Assembly: GCF_011393025.1 (NCBI RefSeq)
Contig: NZ_JAAOEO010000003.1
Coordinates: 248,001 to 312,000, forward strand
Length of the DNA stretch: 64,000 nucleotides
DNA from: Neobacillus terrae
GTDB taxonomy: Bacteria; Bacillota; Bacilli; Bacillales; Cytobacillaceae
Direction of reading: 5' to 3'
This document shows, piece after piece, positions 1 through 10,186 of this stretch. Every line of letters starts with the position of its first letter. Position 1 is the stretch's first letter. The notes below the pieces were generated by a model. The model did not search any database and had not been told where the DNA came from. It saw only the letters and a program-made list of their open reading frames with translations. The position numbers and the translations under genes are program-made.

Positions 1-19
1 TTAATCTTAATCTTTATTT

Positions 20-2230
20 TTATTTTGGCAGGCTTATTTCTACTGTTGTTCCTTCACCCAGCTGGCTTTTAATGGTCATATCTCCGTCATGCTCTCGGAC
101 TATTTTTTGGCATATGGTTATCCCAAGCCCGGTACCTTTTTCTTTTAACGAGTAAAATGGCTCGCCAATATGCTTCATTCTTTCCGGGGGAATGCCGCTT
201 CCATTATCAGCTATGGCCACCACTATGCTGCCGGCTGTTTCTGTAAATCCAATCCGAATTTCTCCCCCTTTCAACATTGCTTCTATCGAATTTTTAATAA
301 GATTAATAAAAAGCTGTTTTAACTGATTTTTCACGCCTCGTACCTGAGACTTTGCCTCATTTCCCCAAAGAATCGTTACATTATTTAAATTAGCAAGCGG
401 CGACATGGTAATTGCAACCGGTTTTAAAATATCATCAAATAAAGAAAGGATCTCTTTTCTTCCATCCTGTGGTTTTGAGAGAGTTAAAAATTCATTGGTA
501 ACAAGATTGATTCTTTCCAGCTCTTCAAAAACAATATCCAGATAAGCATGTTCCCTGGTATTTAAACGAGGCCTTAATAAGGTTAGGAATCCGTTTATGC
601 TTGTAAGAGGATTCCGAATTTCATGAGCAACAGATGCAGCAAGCTGCCCAATGACAGCCAGCTTTTCCGCTTTGACCATCCTCAAGTTAAAATCCCGCTG
701 TTCGGTGATATCGCTAAAGGTGGTAATCACACATTCAATGGGCTGATTTGGATCATCATCCCGGTACAATGGAATGGAGTCCATAAGAAGCCAGCGATAC
801 TGTCCTTTTTTCTGATTATAAACACCCAAGTTGGCCTTTCTCACTGGCCGTCCTGTAGAAAAAGCTATATAGTATGGGAAATCCATTGGTTTTACTCGCA
901 TACCGTTTTCATCTATCGCATCCCAATCCTTGGTATAAAGATGTGCTGTTTGTATGTGATCAAGAGGATAACCTAAGATTTCACAGGCATTCTGGTTTGA
1001 AAAAATAATTTTCCCCTTTTCATTTTGAACAATAATCCCTGTTGAAACGGCTTCGTAATAACGTTTTTGAATTTCTTCCGCCTTTTTCTTAAAGGTAACA
1101 TCTCGCATCGATATAACAAAACCGTTGGACCGATCTTCTTCTTTCATACTATTCTTAACCAGTTCCAAATAAACTTTTCTTCCATTTTTCAGAAAGCAAG
1201 TCTTTTCAATTATTGTGTTATCCGGAAATTCACGAGTCTTAAAATCATCTTCACTGACGCAAATGCCGTTTATAACCTGGTGTAGTGTCCCGCCAATGAA
1301 CGTATCATCCAGTTCCGAAATCATATGGATTGCCCGGTCATTGGCATACGTAATGATATTCTGATTATCAATCACGAGTATTCCATCAGCAGTAGAACTC
1401 AAGATGGCCTCATTTTCATTTAGCAGATTATTCAGCCTTGTTTCCTTGTTCTTCATTAAGGTGATATCACGGGTAACACCTACGATTTCATTAATCGATC
1501 CATCTGACAAAATAATCGGGGACAAAACCGTTTCGAAACAAGATATACCCTTACTGCTCCTTATGGCTAACTCCCATTGGTAAACCACTTTTTCTCCATT
1601 AAGTGCCTTTCTGAATGCCTTCTGCTGAATCCCTTTTTGCTCCTCAGTCAAATTAAGGTCATTAATCCTTTTTCCATAGAGATTACTCACAGGCACCTTA
1701 TTGGTTTCGCACCATTTGCCAAAAACACCGGAAAAGATGCCGTCGGCGTTATAAGTAAAAACAAGGTCTTCCATGGAGCTCACAAGAGACCGGAACTTGG
1801 TTTCACTTCTTTGCAGCGATTCCTGGAATTCAACTTTATCCGTAATATCAATCCCCGTACCGACAATGTATTGGATATTTCCATCACTGCCCTGCACAAA
1901 ACTAGTGGCCCATTTAATATACTTTTTGCCGCCATCTTTAAGAATCCAGCAGCTTTCAAACTGCTCTGATATTTGTGAAAGATTTTCTTCGGTAAATATC
2001 TTGCTAAAGAATTCTCTTTTATCCTTCTCTATTAAAACATCCCAGAAATATTTTCCTTTTATTTGTTCTAATGTATAACCCGTTTCCCCTTCGCAATAAG
2101 AGTTCCATCCAACCACCCTGCCTTCTGGACAAACAACAATCATATAAGCCTGAATCGCATTCATTAATGATAGGTTAAATGCTCCTTCCGGGAGAATTGG
2201 AACTTTCTTTTCCTGATGCATAGAAATCAT
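20..2230 (-). CDS. Multi-PAS sensor histidine kinase (sporulation-kinase-like)
   Basis: This is a 736-residue sensor kinase with no obvious membrane segment. Four PAS-type domains follow one another at about residues 20-135, 140-260, 268-385 and 388-515, several closed by the typical DIT tail. A HisKA domain follows with the phosphoacceptor in AHEIRNPLTS (His536), then an HATPase domain with the N-box around residue 647, DNGSGI and the GTGLG lid. The dimerization region resembles the KinA/KinE family that feeds the Spo0A phosphorelay, so a sporulation or biofilm kinase is likely; this is inference. No response regulator is adjacent, which is usual for phosphorelay kinases. The ATG start follows an AGAGGG ribosome-binding site. 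The sensed signal is unknown. Confidence 0.85.
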   Translation of the reverse strand: MISMHQEKKVPILPEGAFNLSLMNAIQAYMIVVCPEGRVVGWNSYCEGETGYTLEQIKGKYFWDVLIEKDKREFFSKIFTEENLSQISEQFESCWILKDGGKKYIKWATSFVQGSDGNIQYIVGTGIDITDKVEFQESLQRSETKFRSLVSSMEDLVFTYNADGIFSGVFGKWCETNKVPVSNLYGKRINDLNLTEEQKGIQQKAFRKALNGEKVVYQWELAIRSSKGISCFETVLSPIILSDGSINEIVGVTRDITLMKNKETRLNNLLNENEAILSSTADGILVIDNQNIITYANDRAIHMISELDDTFIGGTLHQVINGICVSEDDFKTREFPDNTIIEKTCFLKNGRKVYLELVKNSMKEEDRSNGFVISMRDVTFKKKAEEIQKRYYEAVSTGIIVQNEKGKIIFSNQNACEILGYPLDHIQTAHLYTKDWDAIDENGMRVKPMDFPYYIAFSTGRPVRKANLGVYNQKKGQYRWLLMDSIPLYRDDDPNQPIECVITTFSDITEQRDFNLRMVKAEKLAVIGQLAASVAHEIRNPLTSINGFLTLLRPRLNTREHAYLDIVFEELERINLVTNEFLTLSKPQDGRKEILSLFDDILKPVAITMSPLANLNNVTILWGNEAKSQVRGVKNQLKQLFINLIKNSIEAMLKGGEIRIGFTETAGSIVVAIADNGSGIPPERMKHIGEPFYSLKEKGTGLGITICQKIVREHDGDMTIKSQLGEGTTVEISLPK

Positions 2231-2335
2231 GAAAATCCCTCTTTCTGTTCATACAACTTCCCACCTATTTAATTCTCCTTTTGAAATCCAAAACCTCGTA
2301 AATTCTTAAAAATATTTTTCAAAGTATTTTCCCAT

Positions 2336-2370
2336 CAAAAAAAGGATTCCGATTGGAGGAATCCTTTTTG
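2336..2370 (-). terminator. Rho-independent terminator downstream of argS region
   Basis: A 10-bp perfect inverted repeat (AAAGGATTCC / GGAATCCTTT, 7-nt loop) is followed on the minus strand by a run of seven T. It separates transcripts coming from argS from the histidine kinase gene. Confidence 0.75.
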
Positions 2371-2399
2371 TCCATAAAATTTATAAATTTAGGCCACTT

Positions 2400-2800
2400 T
2401 GTTAACTGTCTAGCTTCAGCGCCCAGCGCCTAGTGTCCATCCCACTCCTCCCTACGATAAGTCAACATCGAATCGCTCAGCTCTTCGTGCTGTCCAGCTT
2501 TAGTGTCTAGGGACTCGAGGTCATAAGCCAATCCGTCGGAAGGTTAAAGAACAACCTTCTCGCCGGCTCGTCTTATGCTTGTCGCCCCTGGGCAAGACAC
2601 TTCCGCATTTCTTTTTCCTTTATCACAGTCGAAGCGGAGGACTGCAGGACAAGGAAAACTTCGGCAGCTTTTGCATCGCACGAAGAAAAAGCTTTAGCTT
2701 TTTCGAGGAAGCAGGTCAGAAAGGCATTGCCACAGGATGTGGCGAATTTAGCCTTTCTTCAAGTCACTTACGGCGCTTAACGTGCGCTTCCGCTTTTCTA
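2400..2800. repeat. Long intergenic repeat, copy 1 (family A)
   Basis: This gene-free stretch starts with GTCTAGCTTCAGCGCC and contains blocks that recur elsewhere in the window: AGTGTCCATCCCACTCCTCC and the CGATAAGTCAACATCGA segment (shared with about 28.1 kb), and AGCTTTTTCGAGGA plus GGTCAGAAAG (shared with about 35.35 kb). Open frames inside it do not resemble any protein. It looks like the GTCTAGCTTCAG intergenic element common in Bacillaceae genomes. Confidence 0.6.
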
Positions 2801-2801
2801 T

Positions 2802-4472
2802 TTACATTTTTTCGGGTGCAGATACACCAATAAGTGAAAGGGCATTTTTTAGAGTAATCTGAACGGCTTTTATTAAGCCAAGGCGTGCCTTTGAACGCTC
2901 AGGATTTTCACTGTCCAATACCTTTTCCGCGTTGTAAAAGCTGTGGAAAACGGAAGCAAGCTCGAAAATATAGTTGGAAATTCGGTGCGGCATCCGTTTT
3001 AAAGCAGCTTCTCCCACTGCAATAGGAAATTCACCCAGCATTTTCAATACATCCATTTCTTTTTCAGCTTGAATCAGGCTGAAGTTAGCATTATGCTCTG
3101 CCACGATTCCCTGCTCTTCACCTTGGCGGAGGATGCTGGAAATCCGTGCATGAGCGTATTGAGCGTAATAAACCGGATTTTCATTGGATTGAGATACCGC
3201 TAAATCCAAATCAAAATCCATATGGGTATCGGAGCTTCTCATAGCGAAGAAGTAACGGACCGCATCGAGGCCGACCTCATCCACAAGATCCCGCATTGTG
3301 ACGGCCTTACCGGTCCGCTTACTCATCTTCATTTTCTCGCCATCTTTATATAAATGGACCAGCTGAATAATTTCTACCTCAAGAGCATCCTTGTCATAGC
3401 CAAGGGCCTGGATAGCTGCTTTCATTCTAGGGATATAACCATGGTGGTCGGCACCCCAGATATTAATGAGCTTTTCAAAACCACGCTCCAGCTTATCCTT
3501 ATGGTAGGCAATATCAGGTGTCAAATAGGTAAAGGATCCATCCTGCTTAATTAAAACCCTGTCCTTGTCATCTCCAAATGGAGTAGTACGAAGCCAGGTT
3601 GCCCCTTCTTCCTCGAATATATGGCCGTTATCCCGAAGCGCTTTTAGGGCCTCTTCAATTTTTCCATTGTGATATAAAGAAGTCTCGGAGAACCACACAT
3701 CAAACGGCACTCGGAAATCCTCAAGGTCTTTCTTAAGCTTAGCCATTTCAATTTTCAATCCGTATTCACGGAAAAAGTCAAAGCGCTCTTTATCATCAAC
3801 GTTGACATATTTATCGCCGAATTCATCAGCAATTTTTTTCCCGATACCAATTATATCTTCGCCATGGTAGCCGTCTTGAGGCATTTCCTTTTCAAGGCCA
3901 AGTGCCTGGAAATAACGGGCTTCAACAGATAATGCCAGGTTATTGATTTGATTTCCTGCATCATTAATATAATATTCACGGGAAACATCGTATCCTGCCT
4001 TTGCCAATACATTGGACAATGAGTCGCCTACTGCCGCCCCGCGGGCATGTCCGAGGTGAAGGTCGCCAGTTGGATTGGCTGATACAAACTCAACCTGAAT
4101 TTTTTGATTGTTCCCGACGTTTGTTTCTCCATATTTTTCGCCAGCATCAAGAATGGCTGGGATCAAATCTGTCAGATAACTGTTATCCATGTGAAAATTA
4201 ATAAAGCCTGGCCCTGCGATATCAATTTTTTCAATGGAAGCCTTTGAGAGGTCAATATTGGCCACCAATTCTTCTGCTATGGCTCTTGGTGCCTTTTTAG
4301 CAACACGGGCAAGCTGCATAGCCATGTTGGTTGAATAATCACCATGGGATTTCTCCTTTGGAGTTTCAAGGATAACATCCGGGATTTGTTCCTCTGCTGC
4401 AAGATTTGCTTTTAAAACGGCAGCTTTAATTTCTTGTTTCATTTTGTTCTGGACCTGCTCAACGATATTCAC
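2802..4472 (-). CDS. argS: Arginyl-tRNA synthetase
   Basis: ArgRS charges tRNA-Arg with arginine in the cytoplasm. The 556-residue length is normal for Bacillus. The N-terminal additional domain covers about residues 1-110. The class I HIGH motif is HLGH at residues 139-142 within [15 protein letters not shown], the KMSK signature is MSKR at about 383-386, and a DALR anticodon-binding domain ends the protein. The start is a GTG that overlaps the TGA of ywiB by four bases (GTGA), so the two genes are translationally coupled. The ywiB-argS pair is conserved in Bacillus. No T-box leader is visible directly upstream because ywiB lies there. Confidence 0.97.
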   Translation of the reverse strand: MNIVEQVQNKMKQEIKAAVLKANLAAEEQIPDVILETPKEKSHGDYSTNMAMQLARVAKKAPRAIAEELVANIDLSKASIEKIDIAGPGFINFHMDNSYLTDLIPAILDAGEKYGETNVGNNQKIQVEFVSANPTGDLHLGHARGAAVGDSLSNVLAKAGYDVSREYYINDAGNQINNLALSVEARYFQALGLEKEMPQDGYHGEDIIGIGKKIADEFGDKYVNVDDKERFDFFREYGLKIEMAKLKKDLEDFRVPFDVWFSETSLYHNGKIEEALKALRDNGHIFEEEGATWLRTTPFGDDKDRVLIKQDGSFTYLTPDIAYHKDKLERGFEKLINIWGADHHGYIPRMKAAIQALGYDKDALEVEIIQLVHLYKDGEKMKMSKRTGKAVTMRDLVDEVGLDAVRYFFAMRSSDTHMDFDLDLAVSQSNENPVYYAQYAHARISSILRQGEEQGIVAEHNANFSLIQAEKEMDVLKMLGEFPIAVGEAALKRMPHRISNYIFELASVFHSFYNAEKVLDSENPERSKARLGLIKAVQITLKNALSLIGVSAPEKM

Positions 4473-4906
4473 TGCTCTTCCTCCTCAAAAATAATTTCCA
4501 AATGATAAGTGCCTGCTCTCGAGCCCTGCACGGATAGGTCATAAAGAAGTTCTACACTTCCCTTGCGAAGGTCTTGGTTAAATGAGTGGTCAATTCTATT
4601 AGCCCTCGTCTCAATTTCTAATGTTCCGGCTGCAATCTCATAGCTGCCTTGCTGCTTTGTATGGAGACGAAATGGAAGCCGCATTTTTAATGGCCCGCTT
4701 CTTAAAATGAGTGCTTCGTTCCCGGCAACCTTGACGATGGTCTTAACCCTCTGGTCTTCCATTATTTCTTCATATTGAAGAAAATAGGCATTATTTTTTA
4801 TAAAATATCGCCCGGAACCTTCCAGCTGGTATTCTTCTTTGCTATTGCCGCTATGTATAATCGTTTTAACCTGTACCTTTACAGGCATTTCTGAAGGGAC
4901 AGACAT
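4469..4906 (-). CDS. ywiB: DUF1934 family protein YwiB
   Basis: This 145-residue cytoplasmic protein belongs to the DUF1934/YwiB family, predicted to form a calycin-like beta barrel. The sequence alternates short polar and hydrophobic strands, without signal peptide, membrane segment or catalytic motif. The ATG start is preceded by AAAGGGAG at good spacing. The gene ends inside the argS start (four-base overlap), so it is probably co-transcribed with argS, as in B. subtilis. The molecular role is unknown. Confidence 0.85.
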   Translation of the reverse strand: MSVPSEMPVKVQVKTIIHSGNSKEEYQLEGSGRYFIKNNAYFLQYEEIMEDQRVKTIVKVAGNEALILRSGPLKMRLPFRLHTKQQGSYEIAAGTLEIETRANRIDHSFNQDLRKGSVELLYDLSVQGSRAGTYHLEIIFEEEEQ

Positions 4907-5222
4907 GGCGCACTCCCTTTTCTAATTAACTTTATTGATTTTATATAAATGACTTTCTAAGTTTGCTTCAGGCGCTTGCTTTCCGCGGGCAGTCCGTGAG
5001 CCTTCACTTCAATCAAACCGTTTATAATGTAAATTATGAGCTATAAGGCAGCCCTCTTTTTAAAATTAATATTAAAAACGCTATTTCCCTATTATAACGT
5101 CTAGCTTTCAATAATTCAAAAAGTGCCCGGCTGGGGCCAGGCACCTTTGGTTCTTTTATTCAGCTAAAATTCTGAACTGATTTTGCTTTTCTTTGTCTAG
5201 CTCTTGTGCACTTCCGCTTTTC
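4907..5222. other. Intergenic region between ywiB and speB
   Basis: No gene is supported here. It holds a short remnant of the CTTTCCGCGGGC-type repeat (about 4978-5010), the terminator at 5118-5146, and a fragment at about 5195-5220 that matches the end of the family A repeat. Confidence 0.5.
5118..5146 (-). terminator. Terminator of the speE-speB operon
   Basis: A GC-rich hairpin (GTGCCCGGC / GCCAGGCAC around TGGG, one mismatch) is followed on the minus strand by TTTTT. It lies about 80 bp past the speB stop codon. Confidence 0.8.
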
Positions 5223-6095
5223 TTATTTAATCCAGCCCAGGATCATTTCTCTGATAAGCTTGCTTGCTGTGTTGGCTGTTTGTTCGGAATGATCGTAAAC
5301 GGGAGCAACCTCTACTAGATCTGCGCCGATTACGTTAACATCCGATTTTGCGATTGCATGGATAGAGGCTAATAACTCTTTTGAAGTGATTCCTCCCGCA
5401 TCAACGGTTCCTGTTCCTGGAGCATGGGCAGGATCCAGAACATCAATGTCGATTGTTACGTAGACAGGGCGTCCTGCCAGTGTCGGAAGGATTTCCTTTA
5501 ATGGCTCAAGGACTTCAAATTTTGAAATATGCATGCCTGCTTCCTTAGCCCATTCAAATTCTTCCTTCATGCCTGAGCGGATTCCAAAAGAATAAACATT
5601 CTTTGGTCCGATAAGCTCCGCTACCTTGCGGATAGGGGTTGAATGGGAAAGCGGCTCGCCTTCATACTGTTCTCTTAGATCTGTATGTGCGTCCATATGG
5701 ATAACAGCTAGATCAGGGTGCTTTTTATAGACAGCTTTCATTACAGGCCATGATACTAGATGCTCTCCGCCCATTCCCAAGGGGAATTTCCCTGCTTCCA
5801 GTACCTTGCCGACAAAGTCCTCGATCATATCAATGCTTCTCTGCGGATTGCCAAAAGGAAGCGGAATATCTCCTGCATCGTAAAATTTAACATCTTCTAA
5901 TTCACGATCAAGATAGACACTATATTCTTCTAGCCCGATCGATACTTCACGGATACGGTTAGGGCCGAAACGAGAACCAGGCCTGTAGCTTACCGTCCAG
6001 TCCATTGGCATACCATACAATACTGCCTGGCTTTCCTCGAAGTTTGGATGGCTTTTTATAAAAACCTTGCCGGAATATGCTTCATCAAAACGCAT
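5223..6095 (-). CDS. speB: Agmatinase (agmatine ureohydrolase)
   Basis: SpeB hydrolyses agmatine to putrescine and urea in polyamine synthesis. The arginase/ureohydrolase motifs are all present: GMGGEH (His112), MDAHTD (Asp135, His137, Asp139) and IDIDVLDP (Asp216, Asp218), which bind the two Mn ions. The start was set at the ATG of MRFDEAY because it alone has a well-placed GAGGG site; an in-frame ATG six codons upstream has none. The resulting 290 residues equal the B. subtilis length. It is the second gene of a speE-speB operon. Confidence 0.95.
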   Translation of the reverse strand: MRFDEAYSGKVFIKSHPNFEESQAVLYGMPMDWTVSYRPGSRFGPNRIREVSIGLEEYSVYLDRELEDVKFYDAGDIPLPFGNPQRSIDMIEDFVGKVLEAGKFPLGMGGEHLVSWPVMKAVYKKHPDLAVIHMDAHTDLREQYEGEPLSHSTPIRKVAELIGPKNVYSFGIRSGMKEEFEWAKEAGMHISKFEVLEPLKEILPTLAGRPVYVTIDIDVLDPAHAPGTGTVDAGGITSKELLASIHAIAKSDVNVIGADLVEVAPVYDHSEQTANTASKLIREMILGWIK

Positions 6096-6124
6096 TTTAA
6101 ATCCCTCGCTCATATGTATTTGTC

Positions 6125-6152
6125 AGAGCCGCTCCTTTTACGGGGCGGCTCT
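6125..6152 (-). other. Intercistronic hairpin between speE and speB
   Basis: AGAGCCGC pairs with GCGGCTCT across a 12-nt loop that contains an AAGGAG-like sequence in the minus-strand transcript. No T run follows on that strand, so it is more likely an mRNA-stability or translational element than a terminator. Confidence 0.4.
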
Positions 6153-6162
6153 AGTATTTTTC

Positions 6163-6990
6163 TTATTTTAAAAGATCGCCAACAAACTTAGGCAGAACAA
6201 ATGCAGCTTTGTGCAATTCTTTTGTGTAGTATTTTGTTTCAATTTCATGGAAGCGGTCTTCGCTTACTTCAAGAGGATCGTACTTTTTGCTTCCCAAAGT
6301 AAATGCCCACATTCCGCTTGGGTATGTTGGGATATTAGCAGTGTAAAGGCGAGTAATCGGGAAAATTTCTTTTACGTCTCTTTGAACGTTGCGGATAAGG
6401 TCAGCCTTAAACCATGGATTATCAGACTGGGCAACGAAAATGCCATCTTCTTTTAGAGCTTTAGAAATTCCAGCATAAAAACCTTTTGTAAACAGATTAA
6501 CAGCTGGTCCTACTGGCTCTGTAGAGTCAACCATAATAACATCGTATTCGTTTTCGCTTTTTGCAATATGCATGAAGCCATCGTCAACGCGAACATCTAC
6601 ACGTGGATCATCCAATTTCCCTGCAATCTCAGGAAGGAATTTCTTAGAATACTCGATTACCTTTCCATCAATATCCACAAGAGTGGCTTTTTTAACGCTT
6701 GGGTGCTTAAGAACTTCGCGAATAACACCGCCGTCCCCGCCGCCAACAACAAGGATATTTTCAGGATTTGGATGAGTGAACAAAGGAATATGTGCAACCA
6801 TTTCATGATATACAAATTCATCCTTAACAGATGTCATAACCATGTCATCTAAAAGAAGCATGTTGCCCCATTCTTCAGTCTCAATCATGTCAAGCTTTTG
6901 AAATTCTGTCTGCTCTGTATGTAATGTCTTATTCACTTTCATTGTGATGCCGAAGTTCTCTGTTTGTTTCTCAGTAAACCAAATACCCAT
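6163..6990 (-). CDS. speE: Spermidine synthase (polyamine aminopropyltransferase)
   Basis: SpeE transfers an aminopropyl group from decarboxylated S-adenosylmethionine to putrescine. The N-terminal beta domain is followed by a Rossmann fold with VVGGGDGG (residues 81-88), an acidic strand-2 end (LVDID) and the catalytic-loop motif VDSTEPVGP (Asp155). The chosen ATG (MGIWFTEK) has AAGGG eight bases upstream; an ATG three codons earlier directly abuts that site and is unlikely. At 275 residues it matches B. subtilis SpeE. It is the first gene of the speE-speB operon and is divergent from pbpG. Confidence 0.95.
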   Translation of the reverse strand: MGIWFTEKQTENFGITMKVNKTLHTEQTEFQKLDMIETEEWGNMLLLDDMVMTSVKDEFVYHEMVAHIPLFTHPNPENILVVGGGDGGVIREVLKHPSVKKATLVDIDGKVIEYSKKFLPEIAGKLDDPRVDVRVDDGFMHIAKSENEYDVIMVDSTEPVGPAVNLFTKGFYAGISKALKEDGIFVAQSDNPWFKADLIRNVQRDVKEIFPITRLYTANIPTYPSGMWAFTLGSKKYDPLEVSEDRFHEIETKYYTKELHKAAFVLPKFVGDLLK

Positions 6991-7323
6991 TTTAATCATC
7001 CCTTCAGGTTTATATTAAAATTTTGCTTTAATTTTCTTCTTAAGTAGGCGCCCAGCAAAGGCATGCTTTCTTTTTTATACTTCCCCAACTCTTTAAATGC
7101 AAACATGAAAAAGTATAGAGGAATCTAGCAAAAAAGTAAAGAAAACTCGGAGATTTCGTTTCTCCTGAAAGTCTATTATCGTATCTCACTTTTTTAAACA
7201 AAAAGATTCTTTTTTCATAGAAGGGATGTTTAAAATCTTCCCTTTTTTTTCATACTGTTAAGAAAAGGTTTTGAGCAGGAGAGCGGGTTGGCCAAATATG
7301 AAATGCAGTGAGGTGAGCGGAAT
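6991..7323. other. Divergent intergenic region speE / pbpG
   Basis: No gene is supported. This AT-rich stretch must hold the promoters of speE (minus) and pbpG (plus). I could not assign a convincing -35/-10 pair; a CATACTG word at about 7251 resembles the sigma-G -10 box but lacks a matching -35. Confidence 0.4.
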
Positions 7324-9390
7324 ATGGAACTTATGACAGACCAGAATTTTCGAAAAACTATTAAGTATCTTCGTGCTTTCATCATTATCAGTTTGATAGG
7401 CTTCTCAGTACTGCTCGTCCTTTTAATGGGCATTCTGGGCTACGCAAAAATGCTCGGTGCACCCCCTCTTGCTGTACCTCAGTCCACACTTTACTTTGCA
7501 GACGACGGGACATTAATCGGCGAGAGTAATAACGGCCAAAAACGTTATTGGGTTTCCCTTAAGGATGTTTCTCCCTATTTAATAGATGCTACCATTTCTG
7601 TTGAGGATAAAAATTTTTTCCATCACCATGGTTTTGATTATAAAAGGATTGCCGGCGCTGCTGTTGCAGACGTAGCCGCCTTCTCAAAGGTTCAGGGTGC
7701 GAGTACTATTACCCAGCAATACGCCAGAAATCTTTTTCTTGAGCATGATAAAACCTGGTCCAGAAAACTTCTTGAAGCGTTTTATACGATCCGCCTTGAG
7801 ATGAGCTATTCTAAAAAAGAAATACTCGAGGGATATATTAACACTATTTATTACGGGCATAACGTTTATGGAATTGAAGCTGCAAGCAAATATTATTTTG
7901 GCAAAAATGCTTCCCAATTATCCCTTTCTGAGGCCTCCATGCTTGCTGGTATACCAAAAGGCCCAGGTATCTATTCACCATTACTATCACCTAAAAATGC
8001 TAAAGAACGGCAAATAGTTGTTCTGAAATCTATGGAGCAAAATCACTATATTAAAAAAAGTGACATTAAAGCAGCTTCTTCACAATCAGTTATGTTAAAC
8101 GGTAAAAGGCCGCAGCAGCTTGTAAGGACAGCTCCTTATTTTCAGGATGCGGTTAAAAATGAACTAAGAAAAGAACTCCATCTGGATGAACGGACCATTG
8201 CTCTTGGCGGACTAAAGGTTTACACAACTCTTAATATGGATGAGCAGCAGGCAGCTGAAAACCAATTTAAATCTTATATTGCAAGCAATTCAGAAATACA
8301 GGCCAGCCTCATTGCCATGAATCCGAAAAATGGCGATGTCAAGGCTCTTATTGGCGGACGGGATTATGAAAAAAGCCCATTCAACCGGGCAATACAGGCC
8401 ATTCGGCAGCCTGGCTCTACAATAAAGCCAATTTTGTACTATTCGGCTTTGGAGCAGGGATTTACTCCCTCTACAACGATGAGAAGTGCATTTACCACTT
8501 TCCGTTTCGAAAGCGGGCAGGGAAATTACACCCCGCATAATTTCAATAATAAGTATGCCGATGGTGATATTACAATGGCACAGGCCCTCGCACTGTCAGA
8601 TAATATTTACGCAGTTAAAACGCATCTGTTTTTGGGCGAGCAAACCTTAATCAACACCGCAAAGAAATTTGGCATCAGTTCTAAAATGTCCAAAGTGCCC
8701 TCTCTTGCACTTGGAACCTCAGGCGTACGTGTAATCGAGATGGCCAATGCATACAGTATGCTTGCAAATGGAGGAAAAAAGGTAAAGCCTTCTTTTATAA
8801 CAAGAGTTGAGGACTATAACGGAAATGTTATTTACGAAAGGCCTCATGAAAGTCTGCAAATTTTAAATCCTGCCACCGCCTTTGTTATGACACAAATGCT
8901 GACAGGGATTTTTGATAAAAAGCTGAACGGCTATGCAAGTGTTACCGGGAGTACCATTAGCAATGTTCTTACACGACCGTATGCTGGAAAGTCGGGCTCA
9001 ACTGAAACTGACAGCTGGATGATAGGTTATTCCCCTCAGCTCGTTACAGCCGTTTGGGCGGGCTACGATAAGGGGAAACCAATTGAACTTACAGCTGAAA
9101 AAACCTATGCAAAAAAAATCTGGGCACATTTTATGGAGGATGCCTTAGCAGATAAGCCGGTTAAGAAATTTAAAGCACCTAAAGAGGGTGTAGTTGGGGT
9201 CTATATTGATCCGACAAATGGAAAACTCGCATCAAAGGATTGCCCTGTTAAACGCAAGACATACTTTTTGACAGGTACCGCTCCTACTGAATACTGCACT
9301 GACCATCTGGACCGTTCACAATCAAAGGTAAAGAAAGCAAAGGATACAAAAGCTCCATGGTATAAACGGATTTTCCAATGGAATGATTAA
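7324..9390 (+). CDS. pbpG: Class A penicillin-binding protein (PBP2d-like)
   Basis: This bifunctional enzyme polymerises and cross-links peptidoglycan at the membrane surface. It is 688 residues long. One membrane anchor covers about residues 17-40. The glycosyltransferase domain has EDKNFFHHHGFD and QGASTITQQYARN. The transpeptidase has STIK (Ser365), SDN (425-427) and KSG (556-558, a KTG variant). The C-terminal tail carries two cysteines. Position next to speE and length match B. subtilis PbpG, which is made in the forespore and helps to build the spore cortex; that role is by homology. A GAGGTGA site precedes the ATG. Confidence 0.9.
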   Translation: MELMTDQNFRKTIKYLRAFIIISLIGFSVLLVLLMGILGYAKMLGAPPLAVPQSTLYFADDGTLIGESNNGQKRYWVSLKDVSPYLIDATISVEDKNFFHHHGFDYKRIAGAAVADVAAFSKVQGASTITQQYARNLFLEHDKTWSRKLLEAFYTIRLEMSYSKKEILEGYINTIYYGHNVYGIEAASKYYFGKNASQLSLSEASMLAGIPKGPGIYSPLLSPKNAKERQIVVLKSMEQNHYIKKSDIKAASSQSVMLNGKRPQQLVRTAPYFQDAVKNELRKELHLDERTIALGGLKVYTTLNMDEQQAAENQFKSYIASNSEIQASLIAMNPKNGDVKALIGGRDYEKSPFNRAIQAIRQPGSTIKPILYYSALEQGFTPSTTMRSAFTTFRFESGQGNYTPHNFNNKYADGDITMAQALALSDNIYAVKTHLFLGEQTLINTAKKFGISSKMSKVPSLALGTSGVRVIEMANAYSMLANGGKKVKPSFITRVEDYNGNVIYERPHESLQILNPATAFVMTQMLTGIFDKKLNGYASVTGSTISNVLTRPYAGKSGSTETDSWMIGYSPQLVTAVWAGYDKGKPIELTAEKTYAKKIWAHFMEDALADKPVKKFKAPKEGVVGVYIDPTNGKLASKDCPVKRKTYFLTGTAPTEYCTDHLDRSQSKVKKAKDTKAPWYKRIFQWND

Positions 9391-9484
9391 AATTGATGGG
9401 CTAGATAAGAAAGAAAAAGCTAGCAGAAGTTTAAAAGAGGTTGACTCAATAAAAGTGAGTTACCCCTTTTTCTGTATTCAAAGC

Positions 9485-9516
9485 AAAAAACCCCGGCATT
9501 TCTGCCGGGGTTTTTT
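9485..9516. terminator. Bidirectional terminator pbpG / ywhD
   Basis: A perfect CCCCGGCA / TGCCGGGG stem with a TTTC loop is flanked by six A on the left and six T on the right, so it can end both converging transcripts. Confidence 0.9.
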
Positions 9517-9635
9517 GTGTCCTAGTTTTACGTGTGTCCACGCTGTAAACTAGTTTACTTTTTTTATGGAAAATCGGCAAGTGCTAAACACACCAATTTC
9601 GCAAATTATTTGGAAAATCGACAAATTTTCAAATC

Positions 9636-10145
9636 TTATTCAGCAGCTAGACCTTGTTTCAGCTCATCAGAAGAGTTTTCCCATAAAATCTCATTATGCT
9701 GACGAAGAAAATCTGCTAGAGTTTTCTTTGATTTATCATCCATGTGATCAACGATAATATGGCGCTTAATTGACTTATCCATGCGGTTTACATGCTCTGG
9801 CAGCGATTTATACCCGCGGCGGATTTCCCTGTCCACAGTCATCTCACAGGCTGTAACTCCGGCATAATAAGGCCCTTCTTCATTTCGGTCAATGGTAACC
9901 CACACAAGCCAATACGGTTTTCCATTTGGAACCTCGTCTTTTGAGGGAAGAAATTTAATTCCTTTTTCAACAACACTTCGGGCATGCATGGCCCCCACAT
10001 CAATAGCCGCTTCACCAGCTTCAACATCAAGGATAACTGGTGATACATTATCGAGGCTGAGCGCCCCTTTTCCAAAACCTTTATGCTTATCAAGAGGATC
10101 ATTTTTTATAATATTAAATGCAAGCTTTTTCTTATTCTCTTCCAT
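9636..10145 (-). CDS. ywhD: YwhD family protein
   Basis: This 169-residue soluble protein belongs to the YwhD family of Bacillaceae. It has no signal peptide or membrane segment. The sequence has conserved charged blocks (HKGFGKGAL, GYKSLPEHVNRMDKS) but no catalytic motif I recognise. An AGGAGG site lies ten bases before the ATG. It is followed on the other side of a terminator by pbpG, and the order pbpG-ywhD-ywhC-ywhB is the B. subtilis one. Function unknown. Confidence 0.85.
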   Translation of the reverse strand: MEENKKKLAFNIIKNDPLDKHKGFGKGALSLDNVSPVILDVEAGEAAIDVGAMHARSVVEKGIKFLPSKDEVPNGKPYWLVWVTIDRNEEGPYYAGVTACEMTVDREIRRGYKSLPEHVNRMDKSIKRHIIVDHMDDKSKKTLADFLRQHNEILWENSSDELKQGLAAE

Positions 10146-10186
10146 ATCTTGAATACCTCCTAAAACCCATAAATTTATCGAAAGCT

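Noticed and set aside
2579..2833. 84-codon plus-strand frame in the intergenic region before argS
   Set aside because: It lies in the family A repeat and runs into argS on the opposite strand; no family resemblance or ribosome-binding site.
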